Source of the DNA: Sphingomonadales bacterium 32-65-25
GTDB lineage: Bacteria > Pseudomonadota > Alphaproteobacteria > Sphingomonadales > Sphingomonadaceae
Direction of reading: 5' to 3'
DNA: 64,000 nucleotides
NCBI GenBank assembly: GCA_002280855.1
Contig: NCEU01000007.1
Span: 62,001-126,000, forward strand
In this document: positions 25,714-33,845 of the stretch, piece after piece
How the letters are laid out: each line of letters starts with the position of its first letter
Position numbering within the stretch: the first letter of the stretch is position 1
Notes under the pieces: generated by a model
Database searches by the model: none
What the model saw: the letters and a program-made list of their open reading frames with translations, nothing else
What the model was told of the DNA's origin: nothing
Made by a program: the position numbers and the translations under genes

Positions 25714-27359
25714 TGACCCCTGGTGACGAGTTGATTTTCCTGCCCCTGGGCGGCTCCGGCGAGATTGGCATGAACGTCAATCTCTATGGCTGCCAGGGCA
25801 AATGGGTGATGGTCGATCTCGGCATGACCTTCGGTGATCCGCGCTATCCGGGCATCGACGTGGTGCTGCCCGATCTCGCCTTCATCGAGGAGCGCCGCAA
25901 GGATCTGCTCGGCATCGTGCTCACCCACGGCCATGAAGATCATATCGGCGCCATCCCCTATCTCGCCGCCGAACTGAAGGTGCCGCTCTATGCCACCCCG
26001 TTCACCGCCGGCCTGATTGCGAAGAAGCTGGAGGAAGAAGGGCTGCAGGACGAGGTGAAGCTCAAGATCATCCCGATGGGCGGCACGCTCAAGCTGGGCC
26101 CGTTCGGTTTCACCTATGTCGCGCTTGCCCACTCCATCCCCGAAGGCAACGCGCTCATCATTGATACGCCCTATGGCCGCATTTTCCACACCGGCGACTG
26201 GAAGCTGGATGATGCGCCGCAGATGGGCACGCCAGCGTCCGCAGCCCAACTGACTGCCATCGGCGACAGCGGCATCCTGGCGCTGGTCGGCGACAGCACC
26301 AACGTCTTCAACCCCGAAGCCTCGGGCAGCGAAGCCGATGTGCGCGATGGCCTGATGCGCGTCGTCAAGGCGCGCAAATCCGGCCGGGTGCTGGTGACGA
26401 CCTTTGCCAGTAACGCCGCCCGCCTCGGCACGCTGGGCGCCGTGGCGAAAGCCTGCGGACGCGAACTGGTGCTGGCCGGCCGCTCGATGGACCGCATCGT
26501 CGGCGTCGCCCGCGCCACCGGCTACCTGAAAGACCTGCCCGAACCCATCGATTGGGACGCGGCGATGAGCCTGCCACGCAACAAGGTATTGATCCTGTGC
26601 ACCGGCGCGCAGGGCGAACCAATGGCGGCGCTGTCGCGCATCGCCGAAGGCAGCCACCCCAAGCTGCGACTGGAGCCGGGCGACCTCGTCGTTTATTCCT
26701 CCAAGCAGATCCCCGGCAACGAACTGAGCATCGGCCGGGTGCAGAACGCGCTGGCCACGCGCGGCATCGACATCATCACCGAAAAACAGGCCCATGTGCA
26801 CGTTTCCGGCCACCCCGGTCAGCCGGAACTGGAAGCCATGTACGAATGGATCCGCCCCGAAATTGCCATCCCTGTGCACGGCGAACGCCGCCACATGGAA
26901 GAACATGCCAAGCTGGCCAAGGACTGCGGCGTGCCCAAGGCCATGGTGCCGATCAACGGCAGCGCCATCCGCCTGGCGCCTGATGGGCCAAAGCTGATTT
27001 CCCACGAAAAGGCTGGGCGGCTGCTGCTGGATGGCGATGTCATCCTGCCCGCTGACGGCGCCACCATCGTCGAACGCCGCCGCATGAGCCAATATGGCCT
27101 GATCGCGGTGAGCGTGGTCGTCGGCAAGAATGGCCTGCCCGCCGCCACGCCCAAGGTCAGCGCCCACGGCGTGCCGGTAGAGGAAGACAAGGACGACTTC
27201 CTCGCCGAATGCGCTGAAGCCGCCGAAAAGGCCGCCGCAAAGGGCGATCCGAAACGCGCTGAGCATTATGCCGAAGCCATCCGCGTCGCCGTGCGCCGCA
27301 TCGCCCGCGAATGGACGGGCAAGAAGCCGGTGACGGACGTGCAGGTGACCCGACTGTGA
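25713..27359 (+). CDS. rnj: Ribonuclease J (metallo-beta-lactamase / beta-CASP nuclease)
   Basis: 548 residues. The zinc-binding motif HGHEDH (72-77) is of the HxHxDH type. HTGDWKLD supplies a further metal ligand. VTTFASNAARLG and HVSGHPGQPELEAMYEWIRPEIAIPVHGE carry the beta-CASP motifs. Ribonuclease J matures and degrades RNA with 5'-exonuclease and endonuclease activity, and alphaproteobacteria use it alongside RNase E. The gene is coupled to coaX by TAATG and to the DUF1467 gene by GTGA. Length is normal for the alphaproteobacterial form. Confidence 0.96.
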   Translation: MTPGDELIFLPLGGSGEIGMNVNLYGCQGKWVMVDLGMTFGDPRYPGIDVVLPDLAFIEERRKDLLGIVLTHGHEDHIGAIPYLAAELKVPLYATPFTAGLIAKKLEEEGLQDEVKLKIIPMGGTLKLGPFGFTYVALAHSIPEGNALIIDTPYGRIFHTGDWKLDDAPQMGTPASAAQLTAIGDSGILALVGDSTNVFNPEASGSEADVRDGLMRVVKARKSGRVLVTTFASNAARLGTLGAVAKACGRELVLAGRSMDRIVGVARATGYLKDLPEPIDWDAAMSLPRNKVLILCTGAQGEPMAALSRIAEGSHPKLRLEPGDLVVYSSKQIPGNELSIGRVQNALATRGIDIITEKQAHVHVSGHPGQPELEAMYEWIRPEIAIPVHGERRHMEEHAKLAKDCGVPKAMVPINGSAIRLAPDGPKLISHEKAGRLLLDGDVILPADGATIVERRRMSQYGLIAVSVVVGKNGLPAATPKVSAHGVPVEEDKDDFLAECAEAAEKAAAKGDPKRAEHYAEAIRVAVRRIAREWTGKKPVTDVQVTRL

Positions 27360-27649
27360 AGCCCCAGTCAGCTCTGGCCATCTACCTGCTGTTCTGGACG
27401 CTCACTCTCTTCGCCGTCCTCCCCTTCGGCGTGCGCACGACCGAAGAAGACGGCAGCGAGCCCATCGCGGGCCAGGCCAGCTCCGCCCCCACCAACCCCA
27501 TGATCGGCAAGAAACTGCTGTGGACCACCCTGATCAGTGGCGTGATCTTCGGCCTGTTCATGGCCAATTATGAATTTGGCTGGATCGTCGTGGACGACGT
27601 CCCCTTCTGGCGCACCCGCGGGCCGTACGCCCCAGTGAAGGCAGAGTAA
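27356..27649 (+). CDS. DUF1467 family membrane protein
   Basis: 97 residues from GTG 27356, overlapping the ribonuclease J stop by 4 bp. ALAIYLLFWTLTLFAVLPFGVRT (first helix, about 5-22) followed by an acidic loop is the signature of DUF1467. A second helix lies at about 52-72 (LLWTTLISGVIFGLFMANYE). It is a small inner-membrane protein of unknown function found mainly in alphaproteobacteria and often encoded just after ribonuclease J or the nuo operon, as here. It is the last gene of the run that started at nuoG. A hairpin repeat 2 bp downstream probably ends the transcript. Confidence 0.88.
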   Translation: MKPQSALAIYLLFWTLTLFAVLPFGVRTTEEDGSEPIAGQASSAPTNPMIGKKLLWTTLISGVIFGLFMANYEFGWIVVDDVPFWRTRGPYAPVKAE

Positions 27650-27651
27650 GA

Positions 27652-27687
27652 GGCCTCCGGCGGGCAGGGTCGCAGACCCTGCACCCG
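27652..27687 (-). repeat. Hairpin repeat family B, inverted copy
   Basis: Read on the minus strand this matches the copies at 27756-27794 and 28738-28776, except for the hairpin, where GCAGGGTC-TGC-GACCCTGC replaces GCAGGGGC-TCA-GCCCCTGC. One base pair has changed on both sides of the 8-bp stem (27664-27671 with 27675-27682 on the plus strand). It lies directly after DUF1467 and may serve as a terminator. Confidence 0.85.
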
Positions 27688-27755
27688 GTCGTTTGAGGGC
27701 ATCCTTCTTCAACGGTACCCATCATGCTGGCGTATGATGGGCCGCCCGAAAACGT

Positions 27756-27794
27756 AAGTGGGTGCAGGGGCTCAGCCCCTGCCCGCCGGAGGCC
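27756..27794 (+). repeat. Hairpin repeat family B, copy 2
   Basis: 39 bp identical to 28738-28776, with the perfect 8-bp stem GCAGGGGC / GCCCCTGC and loop TCA. It lies 8 bp beyond the end of the SDR gene (stop at 27803-27805, minus strand), in the position of a transcription terminator for that gene. Confidence 0.88.
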
Positions 27795-27802
27795 CTCTCC
27801 CT

Positions 27803-28645
27803 TCAGCCCTGCATCGCCGCTGTCATGCGGTCAAAGAACACGCCGTCGTCCAGCGTGTCGCTCATGGCGATCCAGGCGTCGTCACTCATGCGGGTGCGCA
27901 TGCCGATGAACATCTGCGAATCATTGCCACACAGCGTGCGGAACTTGGTGTTGCGGCCGCTGACGATGTCCAGAACCGCGTTTGCCACCACTGAAGGCGG
28001 CGTGCCTTTATCTGCATCGGCGTTCATGGCGACCATCCGGCGGCCGCTGGGGTAGGCACTGTCGGCGCGCGGCTGCGGCAGGTTGGCGACGGCCATATCG
28101 GTGGCGATGATGCCCGGTTCGACCAGCGCGACCCGCACGCCAAAGGGCGCCAGTTCCTGTGCGGCCACTTCGCTGGCGGCTTCCAGCGCGAATTTCGACG
28201 GGCCGTAGGCGCTGTGCGAGAACACCGCCATGCGCCCGGCGATCGACGAGAGGTTGATGATCAGCCCCTGCCGGCGCTCGCGCATGGCCGGGATCACGGC
28301 CTTCATGCAGCGCAGCGGCCCGAAGAAATTGGTGTTCATCACCGCCTGGATCATGGCCATGGACTCATCTTCCAAGGCGTTTATCGACAGAATGCCGGCG
28401 TTGTTGATCAGCACGTCGACGTTTCCCATCTCCGGCTGAGCGAACAGTGCGGCGACGGATGCATCATTATCCACATCCAGCGCGGCAAGGCTGATCGACA
28501 GGCTTTCCTGCGCCGCGATATCGGCCAGATCGCAGCCGCTGGGATCGCGCATGGTGGCCACCACCTCGTGGCCGGCGCGGGCCAGCGCGAGCGTGATTTC
28601 CCGGCCGATGCCGCGCCGTGCGCCGGTTACCAAGATGCGTGCCAT
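27803..28645 (-). CDS. Short-chain dehydrogenase/reductase (SDR) family oxidoreductase
   Basis: 280 residues from ATG 28645, preceded by GGGGGAGAG at good spacing; the longer in-frame start is rejected. Classical SDR motifs are present: cofactor motif TGARRGIG (7-14), NNAG (81-84), catalytic serine in NLSSIAG (133/134), Tyr147 and Lys151 in SAYGPSK. The enzyme reduces or oxidises a carbonyl/alcohol with NAD(P)H. The substrate is unknown. It forms an isolated unit bounded on both sides by copies of the same 39-bp hairpin repeat, unusual for this otherwise operon-rich stretch. Confidence 0.87.
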   Translation of the reverse strand: MARILVTGARRGIGREITLALARAGHEVVATMRDPSGCDLADIAAQESLSISLAALDVDNDASVAALFAQPEMGNVDVLINNAGILSINALEDESMAMIQAVMNTNFFGPLRCMKAVIPAMRERRQGLIINLSSIAGRMAVFSHSAYGPSKFALEAASEVAAQELAPFGVRVALVEPGIIATDMAVANLPQPRADSAYPSGRRMVAMNADADKGTPPSVVANAVLDIVSGRNTKFRTLCGNDSQMFIGMRTRMSDDAWIAMSDTLDDGVFFDRMTAAMQG

Positions 28646-28737
28646 GCTGCTCTCCCCCGCTTGCGTTAAGTTGCAGCATCCTGACACGGATGCCGGATCA
28701 AGCCCAACGCAACGACGCAAAGGGATGGCGCAAACAA

Positions 28738-28776
28738 AAGTGGGTGCAGGGGCTCAGCCCCTGCCCGCCGGAGGCC
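28738..28776 (+). repeat. Hairpin repeat family B, copy 3
   Basis: 39 bp identical to the copy at 27756-27794. It sits 4 bp past the stop codon (28781-28783, minus strand) of the coiled-coil membrane protein gene and upstream of the SDR gene. The 8-bp stem with TCA loop could stop transcription between the two. Confidence 0.88.
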
Positions 28777-28780
28777 TGAC

Positions 28781-30964
28781 TTAATTGAACCGCCCGGCGG
28801 CCTGCCCAATGGCCAGATACAGCTTGCCCAAGGTGGACGAAAGCAACGTCGCTCCCAATGCCTCGCCGCCACGTTCCGGCACCACATCAGCGACCAGTGA
28901 TTCGAACTCCTGCAGGTATCGGCTGGCTTCGGCGCGGAATTCGGCATCGTGGGTGTAGTGGCGCACGAACTGGCGGCCGGCGCCGCTGTCCAGCCCGTGG
29001 GCGAGGCGGCGGGCGATGGCGCTGGCATCGCCGGCGGCGTAATCGGCCCAGGTCTTGTCGTCGATGTCGTAGTCCAGCAGCTTGGCCAGATCGATGGCGC
29101 TGGATTGCAGGCTGTCGATCAGGCCGTTGGCGCGGCGGCCCAAGGCGTTGCGGATGCGCACTTCGGCACGGGTTTCCACCGCGTCCACATGCGCTTCCAC
29201 ATCGGAAAGGGTGCGGGCCAGCCCGACCAGGCGCTGTGCCACGCGTTCGGCGGCGGCCTGCGCGGATTCACCGGCGCGGCCCTGCAATTCCATCAGTTCT
29301 TCGATGCGATCGCGGATCGGCGCGGCGAACGCTGCTTCGGTGCGGCTGATGGCGGCCCTGTCCAGCGCTTCCTCAGCTTCGAGGATCACCCCGGCCAGTG
29401 CGGTGCGCATCGCGCCGGCGGCATTGTCGGCCACCTCGCGCACGCGCGCGAATGTTTCGATCAGGTCGCCCGATGCCGTCAGGCTCAGGCGGCTGGTGTC
29501 GTCTTCCAGGGCGCGCATCTGTTCCTGGGCGCGGGCGATGGCATCGGCCAGTTCGTCGGTGGTGGCGGTCAGCGTCTCGCGGGCCACGGTGAGCCGGTTG
29601 CTGGCGTCGTTCAGCGTGGCGCTGCCCGATTCCAGCGGCTCGGCCAGGGTGGCGGCCTGTTCCTTGATGTTGGCCAGTTGCGCTTCCAGCCCGGCGATCT
29701 GCCCGCGCAGCGCGCTCACCTGGCTCTCGCCAGCCGGCAACTGGGCTTCAAACAGGGCAATCGTGCGGCCGGCTTCGCTGCCCATGGCTTCCAGCCGCAG
29801 CTGCACGGCGGCGAGCGCGGCATCGGCGTCGCCCAGCGGCGCGGTGAAGCCGGCCACCGTCACGTTGGCGGCGGCCAGGCGGGCATCAAGGCCGGACAGC
29901 GCCTCGCTGTTGTTGGCGATGGCGGCGGCGAGCCGGGTTTCCAGCGACTCCACCCGGCTGCCCAGCTCGTCCACCAGCGCCGCCGCATTGCGGCCGCTCA
30001 CCTCAATCTCGCCGGCCACCTTGCTGGCCAGCAGTTGCAGGTTGGCGAGTCGTTCATCCAGTTCCCGCGCGCCTTCGCCGCCAATATGCGCCAGCGCGGT
30101 GCGGGCCTGATCGACACTGGCCAGCATGGCGCTGGTCTGCGCGTGCACGGCGTCGCGGGTCTGCTCGACCGAGAGGCTCGTGCGGGTGAAGGCATCGTCG
30201 ATGGCCGCGTTGAGCGCACCGATCGGTGTCTCCACCGCTTCGCGCGCCTGGGCGGCGGCGCTGGCCATGGCTTCAAGACCGGACTGGCTGGCCTGGGCCA
30301 GCGCATTGATCTCGCCGCGGCTGGCCTGGGCGGCGGCGCGGGCTTCGGCTTCGGCTTCGCTGGCGCGGGTGTAGAGGCTGGCCAGCAGGGTTTCGGTTTC
30401 GGCCAACTGGCTGCGCAACTGGTTGTCTACCCGGGTCATCAGCTCGCTCAAAGCTTCGGCCTGGCTGCTGGCGACAGGGACAGCGCCGGCGAAATCCGTG
30501 CTGGCAGAGACGGCCTTGGCCACCGTTGCCGACAGCCGATCGTTGGCGCTGTCGAGCGCGCTGGCCACGCCGGCGATGGCGCTGCTGTGGCTGGCCACGG
30601 GTGCTTCCATTGCGGCCATGCGCGCGGTGGCGGCGGCCAGCTGTTCTTCCAGCCGGGTGAGGGATTCGGCGCTGTGCTCCAGCCACTCGGCGGCCTGGGA
30701 GGCGCGGGCATCAGCAATGGCGGCACGGGCGGCGTTCACGGCACCGGCATCGCGCAACTGCACGGCGGCCAGCAGCGCCACGCCCACTGGCCCGGCCAGC
30801 GCGGCCATCATCAGCAGCAGCGGCTGCAGCTTGGCCGATACAGCAATCGCGCCGGTGGCGGCGCCCCAAGTGGCGATGATGGCAGCGGCCCAGGCCAGAC
30901 TGGCGATGATCGCAAGGATCCAGGGCCAGCGGCGCGATTCAGGAGGAGCCAGAAAATCACCCAT
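28781..30964 (-). CDS. Large coiled-coil inner-membrane protein of unknown function
   Basis: 727 residues from ATG 30964 (a more upstream start falls inside the gltA terminator). Two hydrophobic helices near residues 15-37 and 45-70 suggest an N-terminal hairpin in the inner membrane. About 500 residues of Ala/Glu/Arg/Leu-rich heptad-like sequence follow, predicted as long coiled coil. A more conserved-looking globular C-terminus starts around RNALGRRANGLIDSLQSSA (about 610) and ends GKLYLAIGQAAGRFN. There is no HAMP or methyl-accepting hairpin signature and no ATPase motif, so chemoreceptor or SMC assignments are not supported. A scaffold or envelope-organising role is possible. The gene stands alone between two terminator-like hairpins. 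Confidence 0.6.
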   Translation of the reverse strand: MGDFLAPPESRRWPWILAIIASLAWAAAIIATWGAATGAIAVSAKLQPLLLMMAALAGPVGVALLAAVQLRDAGAVNAARAAIADARASQAAEWLEHSAESLTRLEEQLAAATARMAAMEAPVASHSSAIAGVASALDSANDRLSATVAKAVSASTDFAGAVPVASSQAEALSELMTRVDNQLRSQLAETETLLASLYTRASEAEAEARAAAQASRGEINALAQASQSGLEAMASAAAQAREAVETPIGALNAAIDDAFTRTSLSVEQTRDAVHAQTSAMLASVDQARTALAHIGGEGARELDERLANLQLLASKVAGEIEVSGRNAAALVDELGSRVESLETRLAAAIANNSEALSGLDARLAAANVTVAGFTAPLGDADAALAAVQLRLEAMGSEAGRTIALFEAQLPAGESQVSALRGQIAGLEAQLANIKEQAATLAEPLESGSATLNDASNRLTVARETLTATTDELADAIARAQEQMRALEDDTSRLSLTASGDLIETFARVREVADNAAGAMRTALAGVILEAEEALDRAAISRTEAAFAAPIRDRIEELMELQGRAGESAQAAAERVAQRLVGLARTLSDVEAHVDAVETRAEVRIRNALGRRANGLIDSLQSSAIDLAKLLDYDIDDKTWADYAAGDASAIARRLAHGLDSGAGRQFVRHYTHDAEFRAEASRYLQEFESLVADVVPERGGEALGATLLSSTLGKLYLAIGQAAGRFN

Positions 30965-30981
30965 GGAAAAGCACAAACAGG

Positions 30982-31016
30982 AAAAGGGGCCGCCGTTCAA
31001 GCCGGCAGCCCCTTTT
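30982..31016 (-). terminator. Intrinsic terminator of the gltX-gltA transcript
   Basis: On the minus strand AAAAGGGGC (31016-31008) pairs with GCCCCTTTT (30990-30982), with an inner GCCG/CGGC extension and T4 at the end. It lies about 45 bp past the gltA stop and just before the next minus-strand gene. The flanking A/T runs could make it work in both directions. Confidence 0.8.
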
Positions 31017-31061
31017 CACCGAACTATCCACAAGATTCCGATAGGGTGATCAGCCCAAGGC

Positions 31062-32342
31062 TCAACCACGCTGGCCCATCGGCACATAATCGCGGTGGGT
31101 ATGGCCGGTGTAGAGCTGGCGCGGACGGCCGATCTTCTGATCGGGATCCTCCATCATCTCGGTCCACTGCGCGATCCAGCCAACCGCACGCGAGATGGCG
31201 AACAGCACGGTGAACATCGATGTAGGGAAGCCAATGGCCGACATCACGACGCCCGAATAGAAATCGACGTTGGGGTAAAGCTTCTTGTCGATGAAATAGG
31301 GATCGTTGAGTGCGATCTGTTCAAGTTCACGCGCGACATCGAAGATCGGATCGGCGATGCCCATCTTGTCGAGCACGTTCTTGGCGACCTTGGCCATCAC
31401 CTTGGCGCGCGGATCGTAATTCTTGTAGACGCGGTGGCCAAAGCCCATCAGGCGGAACGGATCATCCTTGTTCTTCGCCCGCGCGATGAATTCCGGAATG
31501 CGATCCGGCGTGCCGATTTCGCGCAGCATGTTGAGCGCGGCTTCGTTGGCGCCACCGTGCGCCGGGCCCCACAGGCAGGCAATGCCGGCCGAAATGCAGG
31601 CGAACGGATTCGCGCCCGACGAACCGGCGAGCCGCACGGTGGAGGTGGAGGCGTTCTGCTCGTGATCGGCCTGCAGAATCAGCAGTTTTTCCATCGCGTC
31701 TTCGATCACCGGATCGATCACATAGGGTTCGGCCGGCACGCCAAAGGTCATCCGCAGGAAATTGCCGGCGAAACTCAGGCTGTTGTCGGGATAGAGGAAG
31801 GGCTGCCCGATCGAATATTTATAGGCCATCGCCGCCAGGGTCGGCATCTTGGCGATAATCCGGTGCGAGGCGATCACCCGCTGCTGCGGATCATGAATGT
31901 CGGTCGAGTCGTGATAGAAGGCCGCCATCGCGCCCACGATTCCGCACATGATCGCCATCGGGTGGGCGTCGCGCCGGAAACCCCGGTAGAAGGTCGCCAG
32001 CTGTTCGTGGATCATGGTGTGGCGGGTGATGTTGCGGGTGAATTCGGCATTCTGTTCCGCATTGGGCAGATCGCCGTTCAGCAGCAGATGCGCGACTTCC
32101 AGAAAACTCGACTGTTCGGCCAGCTGCTCGATGGGATAGCCGCGATAGAGCAGGATGCCTTCATCACCATCGATGTAGGTGATCTTGGATTCGCAACTGG
32201 CCGTGCTGGTAAAGCCCGGATCGAAGGTAAAACGGCCAGTGTTGGCGTAAAGCTTGCGAATATCAACGACTTCCGGGCCAATACTGCCCTGATGCACCGG
32301 ATATTCCGCGCTTTTTCCGTCGATTCCGATCATGGCCGTCAT
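31062..32342 (-). CDS. gltA: Citrate synthase
   Basis: 426 residues. The start at ATG 32342 is chosen because GAAGGGAAG lies 6-7 bases upstream; an earlier in-frame ATG at 32363 would contain that ribosome site. Catalytic blocks are [12 protein letters not shown] (His), [15 protein letters not shown] (His) and the Asp in VDFYSGVV. It condenses oxaloacetate and acetyl-CoA at the entry of the TCA cycle. The hexameric type II enzyme of Gram-negative bacteria is indicated by length and the [11 protein letters not shown]-terminal domain. It lies 17 bp after gltX and is followed by a terminator. Confidence 0.98.
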   Translation of the reverse strand: MTAMIGIDGKSAEYPVHQGSIGPEVVDIRKLYANTGRFTFDPGFTSTASCESKITYIDGDEGILLYRGYPIEQLAEQSSFLEVAHLLLNGDLPNAEQNAEFTRNITRHTMIHEQLATFYRGFRRDAHPMAIMCGIVGAMAAFYHDSTDIHDPQQRVIASHRIIAKMPTLAAMAYKYSIGQPFLYPDNSLSFAGNFLRMTFGVPAEPYVIDPVIEDAMEKLLILQADHEQNASTSTVRLAGSSGANPFACISAGIACLWGPAHGGANEAALNMLREIGTPDRIPEFIARAKNKDDPFRLMGFGHRVYKNYDPRAKVMAKVAKNVLDKMGIADPIFDVARELEQIALNDPYFIDKKLYPNVDFYSGVVMSAIGFPTSMFTVLFAISRAVGWIAQWTEMMEDPDQKIGRPRQLYTGHTHRDYVPMGQRG

Positions 32343-32359
32343 GGCAGTCTTCCCTTCGT

Positions 32360-33784
32360 TCAACCCGCCAGTGCGTCGTCGATCCGCCCCAGCACTTCTT
32401 GCCTGCCCAGCACTTCGAGAACCTCGAACAATCCGGGCGATTGCGCCGAACCGGTAACAGCAGCGCGCAACGGTTGGGCGATCTGGCCAAGCTTGGCCGC
32501 TTCGCTTTCCGCCAGTTCACGCGCCACCTGTTCCAGTGCGGCAGCCGTCCAGTCATCCTGAGCGGCGAATCGTGCCCGGGCGCGGTCAAGCAGCCCCGGT
32601 GTCGCAGACGCTAGCAGCTTGGCAGCGCCTTCGTCCATGGGGATTGGGCGGCTGCGAAGATAGAAAAGGCTGCTGGCTGCCAAATCATTGAGGTTGTTGG
32701 CGCGTTTCTTCAGCTCCGGCATGGTGCGCTGCAAAATCGCAATGTCGGAATCGGTCAATTCGCGGCCCAATGCCGCAGTCACGCGGGCAGCGATCAACGC
32801 CACCAGCCGGCCATCATCGGCGGCACGCAGATAATGCCCGTTGAGGTTTTCCAGCTTCTTGATGTCAAAGCGTGACGGCGATCGTCCCACTCCGGCCAGT
32901 TCGAACCACTGCACCGCTTCATCACGGCTGATGATTTCGGCATCACCATGGCCCCAGCCCAGACGCAGCAGATAATTTTCCACCGCTTCCGGCAACAGGC
33001 CCAACTCGTCGCGATAGGCATCAACGCCAAGGGCACCGTGCCGCTTCGACAATTTCGCGCCGTCAGCGCCGTGGATCAGCGGGATATGGGCATAAACCGG
33101 TTCCGGCCACTGCATCGCCCGAATCAGCGCCAACTGGCGGAAGGCGTTGTTCAGGTGATCATCGCCGCGGATCACGTGGGTCACGCCCATGTCGTGATCG
33201 TCCACCACCACGGCCAGCATATAGGTGGGCGTACCGTCCGACCGCAGCAGCACGAAATCATCCAGCTCGGCATTGTTCACCGTCACCGGGCCCTGCACCT
33301 GATCGTCAATGGTGACACTGCCGTCACGCGGCGCCTTCAGACGGATCACATAATCGGCTTCGTTCGGCCAATCGGTGCGGTCGCGCCAGCGCCCGTCGTA
33401 TCGCATTGGCTGCCTGGCGGCGCGCTGCTCCTCGCGCAGGGCGGTCAGTTCCTCAGGCGTCGCATAACAGCGATAGGCGTGGCCCGCGGCCAACAATGCG
33501 TGCGCCACCTCGGCATGGCGGGCGGCCCGGCTGAACTGGTAGACCACCTCGCCATCCCAATTCAGGTTCAGCCAGGTCATCCCATCGAGGATGGCGGCAA
33601 TGGCCGGCTCGGTGGAGCGCGCCCGATCGGTATCCTCGATGCGCAGATGGAATTCACCGCCGTGGTGGCGGGCAAACAGCCAGTTGAACAAGGCTGTGCG
33701 GGCGCCGCCGATGTGCAGGAAACCGGTGGGCGAGGGGGCAAAGCGGGTGACGACCTTGCCGGGCAAATCCTGTGTTGCGCTCAT
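32360..33784 (-). CDS. gltX: Glutamate-tRNA ligase
   Basis: 474 residues from ATG 33784; a TTG five codons upstream is a weaker alternative. The class I signature [17 protein letters not shown] has the HIGH-type motif at 24-27. The KMSKS equivalent is [10 protein letters not shown], and [11 protein letters not shown] lies in the active site. It charges tRNA-Glu. No sign of a second copy in the window. The product feeds translation and tetrapyrrole synthesis (glutamyl-tRNA). Divergent from comEC, with a 61-bp gap; operon with gltA. Confidence 0.97.
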   Translation of the reverse strand: MSATQDLPGKVVTRFAPSPTGFLHIGGARTALFNWLFARHHGGEFHLRIEDTDRARSTEPAIAAILDGMTWLNLNWDGEVVYQFSRAARHAEVAHALLAAGHAYRCYATPEELTALREEQRAARQPMRYDGRWRDRTDWPNEADYVIRLKAPRDGSVTIDDQVQGPVTVNNAELDDFVLLRSDGTPTYMLAVVVDDHDMGVTHVIRGDDHLNNAFRQLALIRAMQWPEPVYAHIPLIHGADGAKLSKRHGALGVDAYRDELGLLPEAVENYLLRLGWGHGDAEIISRDEAVQWFELAGVGRSPSRFDIKKLENLNGHYLRAADDGRLVALIAARVTAALGRELTDSDIAILQRTMPELKKRANNLNDLAASSLFYLRSRPIPMDEGAAKLLASATPGLLDRARARFAAQDDWTAAALEQVARELAESEAAKLGQIAQPLRAAVTGSAQSPGLFEVLEVLGRQEVLGRIDDALAG

Positions 33785-33845
33785 GCGCGTTTCATCCAAT
33801 CAAGGGCTTCAGGGTCGTGGCCGGGAGGGCACACGGAACGCGCGG

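Noticed and set aside
25521..27266. 581-codon minus-strand frame opposite ribonuclease J
   Set aside because: Ribonuclease J is certain on the plus strand; the opposite frame has no motif.
28949..31213. 754-codon plus-strand open frame opposite the coiled-coil gene
   Set aside because: It extends across the terminator and into gltA, and has the Gly/Gln/His composition of an antisense shadow. The minus-strand gene has a membrane anchor and coherent coiled-coil pattern.
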